Counted from the stretch's first letter, positions 16,171 to 24,819 are shown. The stretch is 64,000 nt of DNA from Dactylosporangium vinaceum (GCF_019904175.1 NZ_CP061913.1:4650001-4714000); one strand, 5' to 3'. Made by a program: numbers and translations. Notes: generated by a model from the letters alone, not told the origin.

Positions 16171-17411
16171 CAGGCCACGCCCAGCGAGCGGGCGGCCTCG
16201 ACGCCGGAGCGGCAGCCGTCCTCGTGGAAGCCCCAGCCGTGGTACGCCCCGGCGAACGCGGTGGTCCCGTCGTTCAGGGCGGGCAGGCGGCGCTGGGCGG
16301 TGAGCGCTCCCGGCGTGTAGATCGGGTGCGTGTAGCGCATCCGGGCCAGCACGGCCGCGGCGGGCACGTCGGGATCGTTGAGCGACACGAGGTACCGCCG
16401 CCGGGACGGCAGCCGCTGCAGCCGGCTCATGTCGTAGGTGACCCGGGCCGGGCCGCTGCCGGCGTCGCAGCCGGGCAGCAGGTAGTTCCAGCTCGCCCGC
16501 GCGCCGGGCCGGTCCGGCAGCACCGTGTCGTCCGTGTGCAGGACCGTGTCGTTCACGGTGTATGTGAACGCTCCCAGCACCGTGCGCTCGGCCGCGGTCG
16601 GGTCGGCGAGCAGCCGCAGCGCGTCGTCGGCGTGGGTGGCCAGCACGACGGCGTCGAACCGGTGCTCGTCGCCGGCGTCGTCACGCACGCGCACACCGTC
16701 CGGCCCGCGGTGCACGGCCCGGACCGGCACGGCGGTGCGCACGGCCGTGAGCTCCTTGGCGAGCAGCTCGACATAGGTGCGGGAGCCGCCGACGACCGTG
16801 CGCCACGTGGGCGAGCCGGTGACGCTGAGCATGCCGTGGTTGGCCAGGAACGCGAACAGGTACCGGGCCGGGTATTCGGCGACCGTCTCCGGCTCGCACG
16901 ACCACACGGCCGACACGAGCGGGACGACGAAGTGCCGCACGAAGTGGGCGGAGTAGCGGCCGCGGCGCAGGAACTCGCCGAGCGTCGGGCCGGGCCCGTC
17001 GCCGGGCGCGGCGAGCAGGGCCCGGGCCCGGCGGTGGAACCGCGGCACCTGCGCGAGGGTGGCCAGGTAGGCCGGGCGCGGCGGCTGCACGAACAGCCCG
17101 CGGGCGCCCTTCGCCCCGGCGTACTGCAGCCCGCACCCGAGGCAGCGCACGGACATGCTCATCTCGGTCGCCTGCGTCGCCACGCCGAGCTCGGCGAAGA
17201 GGCGCAGCAGGTGCGGGTAGGTGCGGCGGTTGTGCACGATGAACCCGGAGTCGACGGCGACCGTGCCGTTGCCGTCGGCGATGTCGTGCGTGTGCGCGTG
17301 CCCGCCGAGGCGCGGCTCGGCCTCGTACAGCGTCACGGCGCACGCGTCGCGCAGGACGTACGCGGCGGTGAGGCCGGCGACGCCGGCACCGATGACGGCC
17401 ACGGATCTCAT
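16167..17411 (-). CDS. FAD-dependent amine-oxidase-like oxidoreductase
   Basis: 414-residue flavoprotein. The N-terminal dinucleotide motif VAVIGAGVAGLTAAYVL is followed by the acidic end of beta-2 (LYEAEPRLGGHAHTH) as in amine-oxidase-like and desaturase-like enzymes. It is the first gene of the four-gene lipid operon FAD protein, DUF1365, Cfa, Cfa. Members of this clade are thought to act on acyl chains, for example reducing or desaturating methylated intermediates; the exact reaction is not known here. The ATG at 17411 is chosen because the FAD motif begins immediately after it. Confidence 0.9.
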   Translation of the reverse strand: MRSVAVIGAGVAGLTAAYVLRDACAVTLYEAEPRLGGHAHTHDIADGNGTVAVDSGFIVHNRRTYPHLLRLFAELGVATQATEMSMSVRCLGCGLQYAGAKGARGLFVQPPRPAYLATLAQVPRFHRRARALLAAPGDGPGPTLGEFLRRGRYSAHFVRHFVVPLVSAVWSCEPETVAEYPARYLFAFLANHGMLSVTGSPTWRTVVGGSRTYVELLAKELTAVRTAVPVRAVHRGPDGVRVRDDAGDEHRFDAVVLATHADDALRLLADPTAAERTVLGAFTYTVNDTVLHTDDTVLPDRPGARASWNYLLPGCDAGSGPARVTYDMSRLQRLPSRRRYLVSLNDPDVPAAAVLARMRYTHPIYTPGALTAQRRLPALNDGTTAFAGAYHGWGFHEDGCRSGVEAARSLGVAW

Positions 17412-17471
17412 GTCCCGGATTCGGAGCGGGCTCGGCGGCGGATGGGGCCGCGATGTGTTCTTCTGGGGGAC

Positions 17472-18077
17472 ATGGTCACCGAGCCGCATCTGGTCACCCG
17501 CGGTGCCGCCGATCCCCGTGCGCTCGTCCTGCTGCTGCACGGCGGCCGGGTGCACAGCACGGCGTCCGCGCAGCGCGGGGTCGCCTATTTGCGGATGCTG
17601 CCGTTCGGCCGGGCGGCCGCCGACGCGGGACCCGGCGTGGCGGTGTGGCGGCTGCGCTACCGCTACCGCGGCTGGAACGAGCCCGAGCGGCATCCGGTCG
17701 CCGACGCCCGCTGGGCCCTGGACCGGGCCGCGCGCACGCACCCGGGTGTGCCGGTGGTCCTGGTCGGGCACTCGATGGGCGGCCGGGTCGCGCTGCACGT
17801 CGCCACCGCGCCCGGCGTGGCCGGCATCTGCGCCCTCGCGCCGTGGCTCGAGCCGCCCGATCATGCGCTGCCGACGGACCCGGCCGTGCCGCTGCTCATC
17901 GCGCACGGCGACCGCGACCGCACGACCGATCCGGGCGAGTCCGCGCGGTTCGCCGCCGCGCACGGCGGGCGGTTCGTCCTCGTCAAGGGCGAGAACCACA
18001 CGATGCTGCGGCGGTACTCCCACTGGAACCGCCTCGTCGAGAGGTTCGTCCGCACCGTGGCCTGGCCGAACGGCTGA
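17472..18077 (+). CDS. Alpha/beta hydrolase
   Basis: 201-residue cytoplasmic hydrolase. The nucleophile elbow is GHSMGG (within VVLVGHSMGGRVALHVA), the acid is in AHGDRDRTTDP and the histidine in GENHTMLRR. The protein lacks a lid insertion and matches small dienelactone-hydrolase/lipase-like members. Start is uncertain: ATG at 17472 has a GGGGGA only one base away, and an in-frame ATG lies at 17442. It is transcribed divergently from the lipid-modification operon across 60 bases, so co-regulation is possible. Confidence 0.85.
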   Translation: MVTEPHLVTRGAADPRALVLLLHGGRVHSTASAQRGVAYLRMLPFGRAAADAGPGVAVWRLRYRYRGWNEPERHPVADARWALDRAARTHPGVPVVLVGHSMGGRVALHVATAPGVAGICALAPWLEPPDHALPTDPAVPLLIAHGDRDRTTDPGESARFAAAHGGRFVLVKGENHTMLRRYSHWNRLVERFVRTVAWPNG

Positions 18078-18203
18078 GCCGCGGTCCGTCGTTCAGCCCT
18101 CGACAACGGTCCGGGCAGTCATGGCCGACCGGCAACACTGTGACGCTTCGACTCCATAGAGTGACCGAGTCATTGTGTTCAGTGCCGAACCACGGGGGGA
18201 TCC

Positions 18204-18836
18204 ATGTTCCACGCCGTCACCGCCGGTGCCATGCTGCTGTCCTCGCTCGCCGCGCCCGCCGCGCCGCCCGTCACGCCGCCGCCGCCGAACGAGGTGAGCA
18301 TCAGCGTGGTCACCGCCAATGGCTCCGGCTGCCCGGACGGCAGCGCCGCGGTCGACGTCTCACCCGACCGCAAGGCGTTCACGGTCACCTACAGCGAGTA
18401 CATGGCCCAGGTCGGTGTGGGCACGAAACCCACCGACTTCCGCAAGAACTGTCAGCTCGCCCTCGACGTGCACATCCCGCAGGGCTTCACCTACGCGATC
18501 GCCGACGCCGACTACCGCGGCTTCGCCCACCTCGAGCGCGGCGCCACCGGCACCGCCGTGGCCGGCTACTACTTCCAGGGCAACTCGCAGACCGCCCGGG
18601 CCAGCCACCCGTTCCGCGGCCCCATGGACGACAACTGGCAGACCAAGGACTCCGTCGCCGTGACCGCCCTGGTCTTCGAGAAGTGCGGCGAGGAGCGCCA
18701 CCTCAACATCAACACCGAGCTGCGGGTCAACGCCGGCACCTCGAACAAGAAGACGACGACGAGCTTCATGAGCATGGACTCGACCGACGCCGCCTTCAGC
18801 ACCGTCTACCAGATCGCCTGGAAGCGCTGCCCGTAG
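18204..18836 (+). CDS. Secreted DUF4360 protein
   Basis: 210-residue exported protein. Residues 1-20 form a signal peptide with an AAPAAP cleavage region. The mature part has the DUF4360 pattern: SGCPDGSAAVDVSPDRKAFT, TKPTDFRKNCQL near the middle, and a C-terminal MSMDST..TVYQIAWKRCP with four conserved cysteines likely forming disulfides. The family is common in actinobacteria and in secreted fungal proteins; no function is established. GGGGGA precedes the ATG. The 126 bases upstream hold the promoter but no motif I can name. Confidence 0.88.
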   Translation: MFHAVTAGAMLLSSLAAPAAPPVTPPPPNEVSISVVTANGSGCPDGSAAVDVSPDRKAFTVTYSEYMAQVGVGTKPTDFRKNCQLALDVHIPQGFTYAIADADYRGFAHLERGATGTAVAGYYFQGNSQTARASHPFRGPMDDNWQTKDSVAVTALVFEKCGEERHLNINTELRVNAGTSNKKTTTSFMSMDSTDAAFSTVYQIAWKRCP

Positions 18837-18846
18837 GCGTGGGGGT

Positions 18847-19701
18847 TCACCGGTCCGGGATGGCGACCACGCGCAGCGAGTACGTCGTCTCGGACCACCA
18901 CCCGCTCTTGCGGGTCAGCACGGAGACGACCCGGGAGCCGTCCGCGGAGATCCCGGCGTCGGCGAAGTCGCCGGTGGCCAGCCGGGTGAACCGGCCGCCG
19001 TCGAGCAGCCACAGGCCGGCCTCCTCGCCGTTGACCGTGCCGGCGACCACGACCCGGTTCGCCCGCGCGTCCAGGCCCATCGTGCGGCCGACACCGGTGC
19101 CGGCGGTCGTGGCGCCGCCCGAGCCGTCCAGGCGGCAGACCGAGTAGGTCCCCGCCTTCGCGGCGTCGTCGCCGCAGCGCGGGGCGAAGTAGTAGGTGTC
19201 ACCGCCGGGCGCGGTGACCGGGTGCCGCACGCCGGGGCCGCCGACGCACCCGGCCTCGGGCGCGTCGACGGGCCGCATCCCGCACGGCTCGACCGTGAAC
19301 CCGGCGCCCGGCTCGCGGGCCGCGTCCTCCTGCGGGCCGCCCTCGTCGATACGCGTGAGCGTCGGCCGCTCGTCCGCGCACGAGGAGAGGACTCCCACCG
19401 TGTGCTCGCCCAGTGGCAGCAGGTCGAACGGCCACTGGGTGCGCCCGGAACGGCAGGGCTTCCCCGTGAAGCCGACCGGCTCGGGCCGCCCGCCCGGGCG
19501 GATCCGCATCGGGTACGGGCTCGAGTCGGAGTCGACCGGCTCCTGCAGGTAGTACAGCGTGTCGCCGACCCAGACGGGCGCGCGGTAGTCCTCACCCGTG
19601 GCCGACGACGTCAGCTCGGTGCCGTCGTAGCCGTCGGTCGAGCAGCCGGCGGTCGTGGCCGCGAGTACGAGGGCGACCGTCAATACGGACAAGGCGCGCA
19701 T
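18847..19701 (-). CDS. Putative lipoprotein, TolB-like repeat protein
   Basis: 284-residue predicted lipoprotein. The signal peptide ends in the lipobox ATTAGC, making Cys19-20 the lipidated residue. The mature part contains repeated beta-strand units of the kind G-D-T-YY (VGDTLYYLQEP, GGDTYYFAPRCG) and SADGSRVVSV near the end, suggesting a small beta-propeller facing outward. No enzymatic motif was seen. It is convergent with the DUF4360 gene with a 10-base gap. Product and partner unknown. Confidence 0.75.
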   Translation of the reverse strand: MRALSVLTVALVLAATTAGCSTDGYDGTELTSSATGEDYRAPVWVGDTLYYLQEPVDSDSSPYPMRIRPGGRPEPVGFTGKPCRSGRTQWPFDLLPLGEHTVGVLSSCADERPTLTRIDEGGPQEDAAREPGAGFTVEPCGMRPVDAPEAGCVGGPGVRHPVTAPGGDTYYFAPRCGDDAAKAGTYSVCRLDGSGGATTAGTGVGRTMGLDARANRVVVAGTVNGEEAGLWLLDGGRFTRLATGDFADAGISADGSRVVSVLTRKSGWWSETTYSLRVVAIPDR

Positions 19702-19775
19702 GGCGGCTGACGGTATCGCAGCCGCCGCGGCGATTGGTGTGCAAAGCGTGTAGCTATGCCGTACAGTTCGGCGCC

Positions 19776-20228
19776 ATGCCGACCCCCGACCGCGCCGCCA
19801 CGATCCTGCTCGTCGAGGACGATCCGGGTGATGAGCTCATGGCCCGGGAGGCGTTCGAGGACGACGCCCAGTCGAGCGACCTGCACGTCGCCCGGGACGG
19901 CCAGGAGGCCCTGGACTTCCTCTACCGGCGCGGCCGCCACGCGGACGCGCCCCGGCCCGACTTCATCCTCCTGGACCTCAACCTGCCCCGGGTCGACGGC
20001 CGGCAGGTCCTGCGCCAGGTCAAGTCCGACGCGGCCGTGGCCAGCATCCCGGTGGTGGTGCTGACGACGTCGAGCGCCGTCGAGGACGTGGCCGCCTGCT
20101 ACGGCGCGCACACGAACGCCTACATCACGAAGCCGCAGGGGTACGAGGAGTTCGTCGACGTCGTGCGCCAGATCAACCAGTTCTGGCTGGACACCGTCCG
20201 CCTCCCCGGGGGAACCCCGGCCGCCTGA
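19776..20228 (+). CDS. Single-domain response regulator, Rcp1/phytochrome-associated type
   Basis: 150-residue receiver with no output domain. Acidic pair in LLVEDDPGDELM, phosphoacceptor D67 in FILLDLNLPRVDG, Thr in VVLTTSS and Lys in ITKPQGYEEF. The DLNLPRVDG and the long insertion after helix 2 (EALDFLYRRG) are typical of Rcp1-like regulators that pair with bacteriophytochrome-type kinases. No kinase gene is adjacent, so the partner is elsewhere. The ATG at 19776 is preferred over an upstream in-frame start at 19734 because the domain begins right after it. Confidence 0.9.
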   Translation: MPTPDRAATILLVEDDPGDELMAREAFEDDAQSSDLHVARDGQEALDFLYRRGRHADAPRPDFILLDLNLPRVDGRQVLRQVKSDAAVASIPVVVLTTSSAVEDVAACYGAHTNAYITKPQGYEEFVDVVRQINQFWLDTVRLPGGTPAA

Positions 20229-20238
20229 GCAGGGCCGG

Positions 20239-20276
20239 CCGGCTCAGTGCTCGATCGCCGGCTCAGTGCTCGATCG
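20239..20276. repeat. Exact 19-bp tandem duplication at the 3' end of the STAS gene
   Basis: CCGGCTCAGTGCTCGATCG occurs twice head to tail (20239-20257 and 20258-20276). The right copy contains the stop codon and last codons (Ile-Glu-His-stop on the minus strand) of the STAS gene; the left copy is a non-coding duplicate of that end. The exact identity suggests a recent slippage event. Confidence 0.8.
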
Positions 20277-20598
20277 TGAGCACCGAGTCCAGGCCGGTGA
20301 GGGCCAGGACCCGGCTCAGCGTCGTGTCCGGATTGCGCACCACGAACCGGCGGCCCTCACGCATCGCCTGCTTGTGCGCGCGGACCAGCGCGGCGACGCC
20401 TGACGAGTCGCAGTACGAGAGCGCGCTCAGCTCTGCGACCAGCTCCGCCGCGCCGTCCGCGAACGCCTCGTTCACGGCCGCCGCGAAGTGTTCCGAGGAG
20501 TGGTAGTCCAGGGCACCGGACGCCACCAGCACCACCCCGCCCGGGCCCGCGGCGGCTGTGATCGTCAGCCCCGAACCGGAACGCCTGTCACTGTTCAT
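20263..20598 (-). CDS. STAS-domain anti-sigma factor antagonist
   Basis: 111-residue STAS protein, the length of SpoIIAA/RsbV-type antagonists. The phosphorylatable serine motif is seen as YCDSSGVAAL near residue 65. Strand-helix pattern (GGVVLVASGALDYHSS, RRFVVRNPDTTLSRVL) matches the family. Such proteins free a sigma factor by binding the anti-sigma kinase when unphosphorylated. No kinase or sigma gene is adjacent. The final codons are tandemly duplicated downstream. Confidence 0.9.
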   Translation of the reverse strand: MNSDRRSGSGLTITAAAGPGGVVLVASGALDYHSSEHFAAAVNEAFADGAAELVAELSALSYCDSSGVAALVRAHKQAMREGRRFVVRNPDTTLSRVLALTGLDSVLTIEH

Positions 20599-20644
20599 GA
20601 GGAGCGAAGCGTAACCCGCCCGGTTCGGGGCCGCAGCGCTGGTC

Positions 20645-21442
20645 CTAGCCCTCGCTCAGGAACGCGTTGGTGACCGCCGCGAGCAGGGGCGACGCGAAGA
20701 TCGTATAGTGGGTCAGGCCCGGCAGGATCGCGAGCGCGTGGCCGCCCTTGGGTCGGCCCTCGCCCATCCAGCCGCCGTCGCGCAGGCCGCCGTCGAGCAG
20801 GCCGAACACCTCGACGTAGTGGCTCGGCGGGGCCATGTCGGCGTCGGCGGCCACGAACATGGTGGGGACCTGCAGCCCGGCGATGGCCTCGCGCAGGTCG
20901 AGCGGCTCGGCCATGAACGCGCCGATCTTGTCCAGGAGGCGCGGGAAGTCCTCCGGGCGCGGGGCGACCCGCTGGTAGTCCTGGTACATCGGCGTGTCCT
21001 TCATGAACTCCGCCGCGGCCGCGCTGAGCTGGCCCTGCTGGGCGCGCATCTCGGCGTAGACGGCCTCGGTCCAGGCGTGCGCGGACACCGCGACGAGCTT
21101 GGACACCAGCTGCGGATGGTCCAGCGCCGTGCGCACGGCCACGCCGCCGCCGAGGGAGTAGCCGACCACCGCGGGGCGGTCCAGGCCGAGGTGGCCGATG
21201 AGCGCCGCGATGTCGGCGGCCATGGTGCCCAGGTCGAGGGGGCGCTCGACGTCCGCGGTGCGGCCGTGGCCCTGCAGGTCGACGGTGATGACCTGGTGCT
21301 GCGCGGCGAGGGCAGGGATCACGGGCCCGAACATCTCGCCGGAGCCGAGCCCGCCGTGCAGCAGGATCAGCGGCCGGCCGGAGCCGTGCGTCTCGTAGTA
21401 CAGGTTGATGCCGTTGACGTCGGCGTAACTTCCACTGCTCAT
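20645..21442 (-). CDS. Alpha/beta hydrolase
   Basis: 265-residue hydrolase of the BPHC/epoxide-hydrolase-like group. Oxyanion motif LLHGGLGSGEMF, nucleophile in VVGYSLGGGVAV (Ser), acid in VAADADMAPP and His in LPGLTHYTIF. The N-terminus (YADVNGINLYYETHGSG) is typical. No signal peptide. It precedes a stand-alone receiver gene on the same strand only in the sense that the receiver lies 9 bases upstream, so the two may be cotranscribed. Substrate unknown. Confidence 0.9.
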   Translation of the reverse strand: MSSGSYADVNGINLYYETHGSGRPLILLHGGLGSGEMFGPVIPALAAQHQVITVDLQGHGRTADVERPLDLGTMAADIAALIGHLGLDRPAVVGYSLGGGVAVRTALDHPQLVSKLVAVSAHAWTEAVYAEMRAQQGQLSAAAAEFMKDTPMYQDYQRVAPRPEDFPRLLDKIGAFMAEPLDLREAIAGLQVPTMFVAADADMAPPSHYVEVFGLLDGGLRDGGWMGEGRPKGGHALAILPGLTHYTIFASPLLAAVTNAFLSEG

Positions 21443-21451
21443 GCCCCCACC

Positions 21452-21826
21452 CTAGGACAGCAGCAGGTCCTCCAGGCTGGCCAGGAGCGTGCGCGCCGTG
21501 TACGGCTTCGCGAGGTACGCGTCAGCGCCCGCCATCCGCCCGGCCGTCTCGAACGTGGTCTGGGTCTGCGCGGTGAGCATGATGATGGGCACGGCGATCG
21601 TCGAGGTGATCTGGCGCAGCGTGCGGCACACCTCGATCCCCGACATGCCCGGCATGGACACGTCGAGCACCACCGCGTCCGGCGGCCGGCGCTGGATCAG
21701 GGCGATCGCCGACGGCCCGTCGTGCGCGGTCGCCACCTCGTAGCCGCCGTTGCGCAGCTGTGTGGCCATGAGCTCGCGCAGGTCCTCGTCGTCGTCGACC
21801 GCGACGATGTACCCGGAGTCGCCCAT
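21452..21826 (-). CDS. Single-domain response regulator (CheY-like)
   Basis: 124-residue receiver. Acidic residues in IVAVDDDEDLRELM, phosphoacceptor D55 in AVVLDVSMPGMSG, Thr in IMLTAQT and Lys in AYLAKPYTARTL. No output domain, so it probably acts by protein contact or phosphorelay. Its end lies 9 bases before the alpha/beta hydrolase start. No histidine kinase is adjacent; the nearest is at 24820 on the other strand, which has its own LuxR-type partner. Confidence 0.9.
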   Translation of the reverse strand: MGDSGYIVAVDDDEDLRELMATQLRNGGYEVATAHDGPSAIALIQRRPPDAVVLDVSMPGMSGIEVCRTLRQITSTIAVPIIMLTAQTQTTFETAGRMAGADAYLAKPYTARTLLASLEDLLLS

Positions 21827-21932
21827 CCGTTCCCCCTCATCACCGTTCCCCTTCCGATCTTGCGCCGGACGGGGGGTGCCGTGAGGGGCAAACCGGGTGC
21901 GGTGTGGTTGCGGCGACCCGGTCAGGGTGCGC

Positions 21933-22361
21933 TCAGGCCGCCGGCAGGGCTTCCCGCTCGGCCAGCTCGACCAGCTCGAGGGAGTCCTCGCGGCCGATCC
22001 GGTGCTCGCACAGGTAGCCCAGCATCGACCACGTGGCGTCGGAGACGTCCTGCGGGCCGAAGTCGGCCAGGAGCCCCTCCTCGCCGAGCTGGGTGCGCAC
22101 GAGCGCCTCGGCGACGGCCGGGTTCACCTCGACGTCGCGGCGCATCGCGGCCACGAACTCGGCGACCGCCTCGGGCGGCGTGTCCTCGTCGAAGAGGCTG
22201 CGCACGGCCAGGCGGATCGCGGCCGCCAGCACCTCGCCGTCGTGCTCCTCCGGCGGCTGCTCGGCCGCCGCCCCGGCCGCCTTCTCGTCGCCGCTCAGTA
22301 ACGCGACGAACACCGTGCCCACGCGCGAGCGTGGCTCGAACTCGTGTTCCCCCTCACCCAT
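21933..22361 (-). CDS. Hypothetical acidic protein
   Basis: 142 residues, strongly acidic and alpha-helical by composition (ADFGPQDVSDATWSMLGYL, LVELAEREALPAA). I do not recognise a family. The ATG at 22361 is chosen because residues further upstream in the open frame are non-coding in character. High GC3 and length support a real gene. Upstream lie 192 bases shared with the divergent DUF1996 gene, containing a GGGCC-rich hairpin at 22470-22487. Confidence 0.55.
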   Translation of the reverse strand: MGEGEHEFEPRSRVGTVFVALLSGDEKAAGAAAEQPPEEHDGEVLAAAIRLAVRSLFDEDTPPEAVAEFVAAMRRDVEVNPAVAEALVRTQLGEEGLLADFGPQDVSDATWSMLGYLCEHRIGREDSLELVELAEREALPAA

Positions 22362-22553
22362 GCACCGAGCGTAGCCCGCGCGACCGGGACCGGAGACCCC
22401 ACAAATCGTGGCCGGAATCACCGCAACTCGTGCCCGCAGCGCCGGTATGCCCATCGATTGGGCCCCGCCCTGGGCCCAAAGGCCCAGGATCGGCGGCCCG
22501 GCGATCACTAGCGTTCGGACCGCGAAGTGCTGACCCTACGTACGGGAGTTTCG

Positions 22554-24074
22554 ATGACCCTGTCCCTCCGGCATCAGCCGCGCTCGCGGCTGTTCGTGCT
22601 GGCCGGTGTCGCGGTGGCGCTCGTCGCGCTGCTCGGCTGGTTCGCCACCGGGCCGCTGCGCGCGGCCAGCGCCGATGCGGCCCCCGTGTCCCAGGGCAAG
22701 CCGGCCACCGCCTCGTCCAGCGAGGGCCGCAGCTACCCCGCCGCGGCCGCCGTCGACGGCGACGAGAAGACCCGCTGGTCCAGCGCGTTCAGTGACCCGC
22801 AGTGGCTGCAGGTCGACCTCGGCGCGCCGACCGCGCTGAGCAGGGTGGCGCTGAACTGGGAGCGGGCCTACGGCACCGGATACCAGATCCAGACCTCGGC
22901 CGACGCCGCCACCTGGACGACCGTGTACTCCACCACGACCTCCAAGGGCGGCAAGGAGACGGTCGCCGTGTCCGGCACCGCCCGGTATGTCCGGCTCTAC
23001 GGCACCGCCCGCTCCTCCGGCTACGGGTACTCGCTGTGGGAGTTCCAGGTCTACGGCGGCTCCGGCGCCCCGGCGACGGCGACCGTCGGCCCGGTGACGA
23101 CCGGCCCGTCGAGCCCCGGCCCCGTCCCGACCGGCACGGTGACCACGACGCCCACCGGCACCGCCCAGGCCGGCTGGATCATGGCGCCCAACCCCGTCAC
23201 GAACGTCAAGCCCTCCCACGAGGTACCCCCCAACAAGGGCGGTTTCCACGAGTTCCAGGCCAACTGCTCGGTCTCGCGGACCAACCTCCAGGACGACCCC
23301 ATCGTCTTCCCCGGGCTCGCCGGCGCGTCGCACATGCACACGTTCATGGGCAACACGACCACCAACGCCAACTCGACGGTCGAGTCGCTGACCCAGGGCG
23401 CGACCACCTGCAAGGCCAAGGGCGACCTGTCCGCGTACTGGATGCCGACGCTGTACAACGGCGACACCGCGGTCAACCCCGAGGGCCTGCAGACCATCTA
23501 CTACAAGACCGGTGTGCAGGACTACCGCACGATCCGGCCGTTCCCCAAGGGCCTGCGCTTCGTCGTGGGCAACGCGAAGAACACCGACGCCGACAAGTTC
23601 CTCGCCGCGACCGAGAAGGGCTTCGAGTGCGGCGACAGCTACGAGAACAAGAACATCCCGGTGAGCTGCCCGACCGACCGCTCGGTCAAGCTCAACATCC
23701 GGTACCAGGCCCCGAGCTGCTGGGACGGGCTGCACCTGGACTCGCCGGACCACCAGAGCCACATGGCGTATCCGGTCGACACGCACTCGGCCGCCGGGAT
23801 CGTCTGCCCCGACGACCACCCGGTCGCGGTGCCGAAGCTCGAGTTCAAGATGGCCTGGCCGGTTAACGGCGACATGTCGAAGGTGCACTTCGCCAGCGGC
23901 GCCGGCCCCACGTTCCACTACGACTTCGTCAACGCGTGGGACGACCGGACGCTCAAGGCGATGATCGACGGGTGCATCGTCGCGGCCCGCCAGTGCGACG
24001 CCCAGGGCCACGACGGCCGGGACGACCAGCAGCCCGCGCCGTACGTCCTGAACAACAACTACGTCCTGCCGTAA
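22554..24074 (+). CDS. Secreted F5/8 type C (discoidin) plus DUF1996 protein
   Basis: 506-residue exported protein. Residues about 10-38 form a signal/anchor helix. Residues about 45-170 are a coagulation factor 5/8 type C carbohydrate-binding domain (GKPATASSSEGRSYPAAAAV, TRWSS, WLQVDLG, YVRLYG). A Pro/Thr/Gly linker follows, then DUF1996 from about residue 222, with HEVPPNKGGFHEF, ASHMHTFMGN and a late SHMAYPVD pattern. DUF1996 is common in fungi and actinomycetes and is of unknown function; the architecture suggests a polysaccharide-targeted secreted enzyme or adhesin. ATG 22554 has GGGAG upstream. Confidence 0.88.
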   Translation: MTLSLRHQPRSRLFVLAGVAVALVALLGWFATGPLRAASADAAPVSQGKPATASSSEGRSYPAAAAVDGDEKTRWSSAFSDPQWLQVDLGAPTALSRVALNWERAYGTGYQIQTSADAATWTTVYSTTTSKGGKETVAVSGTARYVRLYGTARSSGYGYSLWEFQVYGGSGAPATATVGPVTTGPSSPGPVPTGTVTTTPTGTAQAGWIMAPNPVTNVKPSHEVPPNKGGFHEFQANCSVSRTNLQDDPIVFPGLAGASHMHTFMGNTTTNANSTVESLTQGATTCKAKGDLSAYWMPTLYNGDTAVNPEGLQTIYYKTGVQDYRTIRPFPKGLRFVVGNAKNTDADKFLAATEKGFECGDSYENKNIPVSCPTDRSVKLNIRYQAPSCWDGLHLDSPDHQSHMAYPVDTHSAAGIVCPDDHPVAVPKLEFKMAWPVNGDMSKVHFASGAGPTFHYDFVNAWDDRTLKAMIDGCIVAARQCDAQGHDGRDDQQPAPYVLNNNYVLP

Positions 24075-24090
24075 CGGCGGGCAGTGCCGT

Positions 24091-24123
24091 GGCGCCGCCG
24101 TCCCGGACCGGGGCGGCGGCGCC
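24091..24123 (+). terminator. Strong GC hairpin after the DUF1996 gene
   Basis: A 14-bp stem with one G-U pair, GGCGCCGCCGTCCC (24091-24104) against GGGGCGGCGGCGCC (24110-24123), loop of 5 bases. It begins 17 bases after the stop codon. There is no U-tract, as usual in high-GC actinomycetes. Confidence 0.65.
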
Positions 24124-24170
24124 GTGGCGTATTCTCTGACGCCGGATCGCGAGCGACTGGGAGCGTGGGC

Positions 24171-24800
24171 GTGCGGCAGTGGATCGGCGTGACGGCCGTG
24201 GCCGCGGGCATCGCCGCCGCCGCGATCGTCGTCCCCCCGCTGCTGCTGCCCGATCGCGACGAATCGGACGATTCGCCGGCGAGCGTGACCGGGAAGTCCG
24301 CAAGACCCGATCAGCCGCCGGGCAGCGCGCTCCAGCCCGGCGCCGGCTCCGGCGCACCCGGCTCCGGCGGCGCGAGCCCCGGCCCGGCGAGCACCGCCCC
24401 CGCGAGCCCGAGCGCGCCGGGGGCGTTCACCCCGATCGCCGTGCAGGCCGAGGACCCGGCCAACCGCATCACCGGCGGCGCGTCGGCGGTGGCCTGTGCG
24501 AGCTGCCGCGGCGGCCGGCGGGTGCGGTACATGTGCGCCGACTGCACCCTCACCGTGAAGGTCACGCTGCCGAGCGCGGGCACCCGCACCGTGACCGTCT
24601 ACTACGAGGCCGACGGCAACCGCTCGATCAAAGTGCGCATCGGCGGCGGTACCGCCCGCACGTTCCCGGTCACCGGGCCCGACTGGACAGTGCCGCAGTC
24701 GTTGCGGTTCACCGCCGACCTGCCGGCCGGCGAGGTCCAGCTGACGCTGTTCAACGACGACGCCCCGGCCCCCGATCTGGACGAGATTGTCATCGCCTGA
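24171..24800 (+). CDS. Membrane-anchored carbohydrate-binding-module-like protein
   Basis: 209 residues: a short cytoplasmic start, one hydrophobic helix (GVTAVAAGIAAAAIVVPPLL, about 5-26), a Pro/Ser/Gly-rich linker, and a C-terminal CBM6/35-like domain with VQAEDPANRITGGA, GGRRVRYM, a YYEADGNRSIKVRI strand and a conserved aspartate-rich end (DAPAPDLDEIVI). Likely displayed on the cell surface to bind glycan. The GTG at 24171 follows GGGAG at 24159-24163. It lies just downstream of the discoidin/DUF1996 gene on the same strand. Confidence 0.75.
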   Translation: MRQWIGVTAVAAGIAAAAIVVPPLLLPDRDESDDSPASVTGKSARPDQPPGSALQPGAGSGAPGSGGASPGPASTAPASPSAPGAFTPIAVQAEDPANRITGGASAVACASCRGGRRVRYMCADCTLTVKVTLPSAGTRTVTVYYEADGNRSIKVRIGGGTARTFPVTGPDWTVPQSLRFTADLPAGEVQLTLFNDDAPAPDLDEIVIA

Positions 24801-24819
24801 TCCTGGTAGCGTCCCACCC

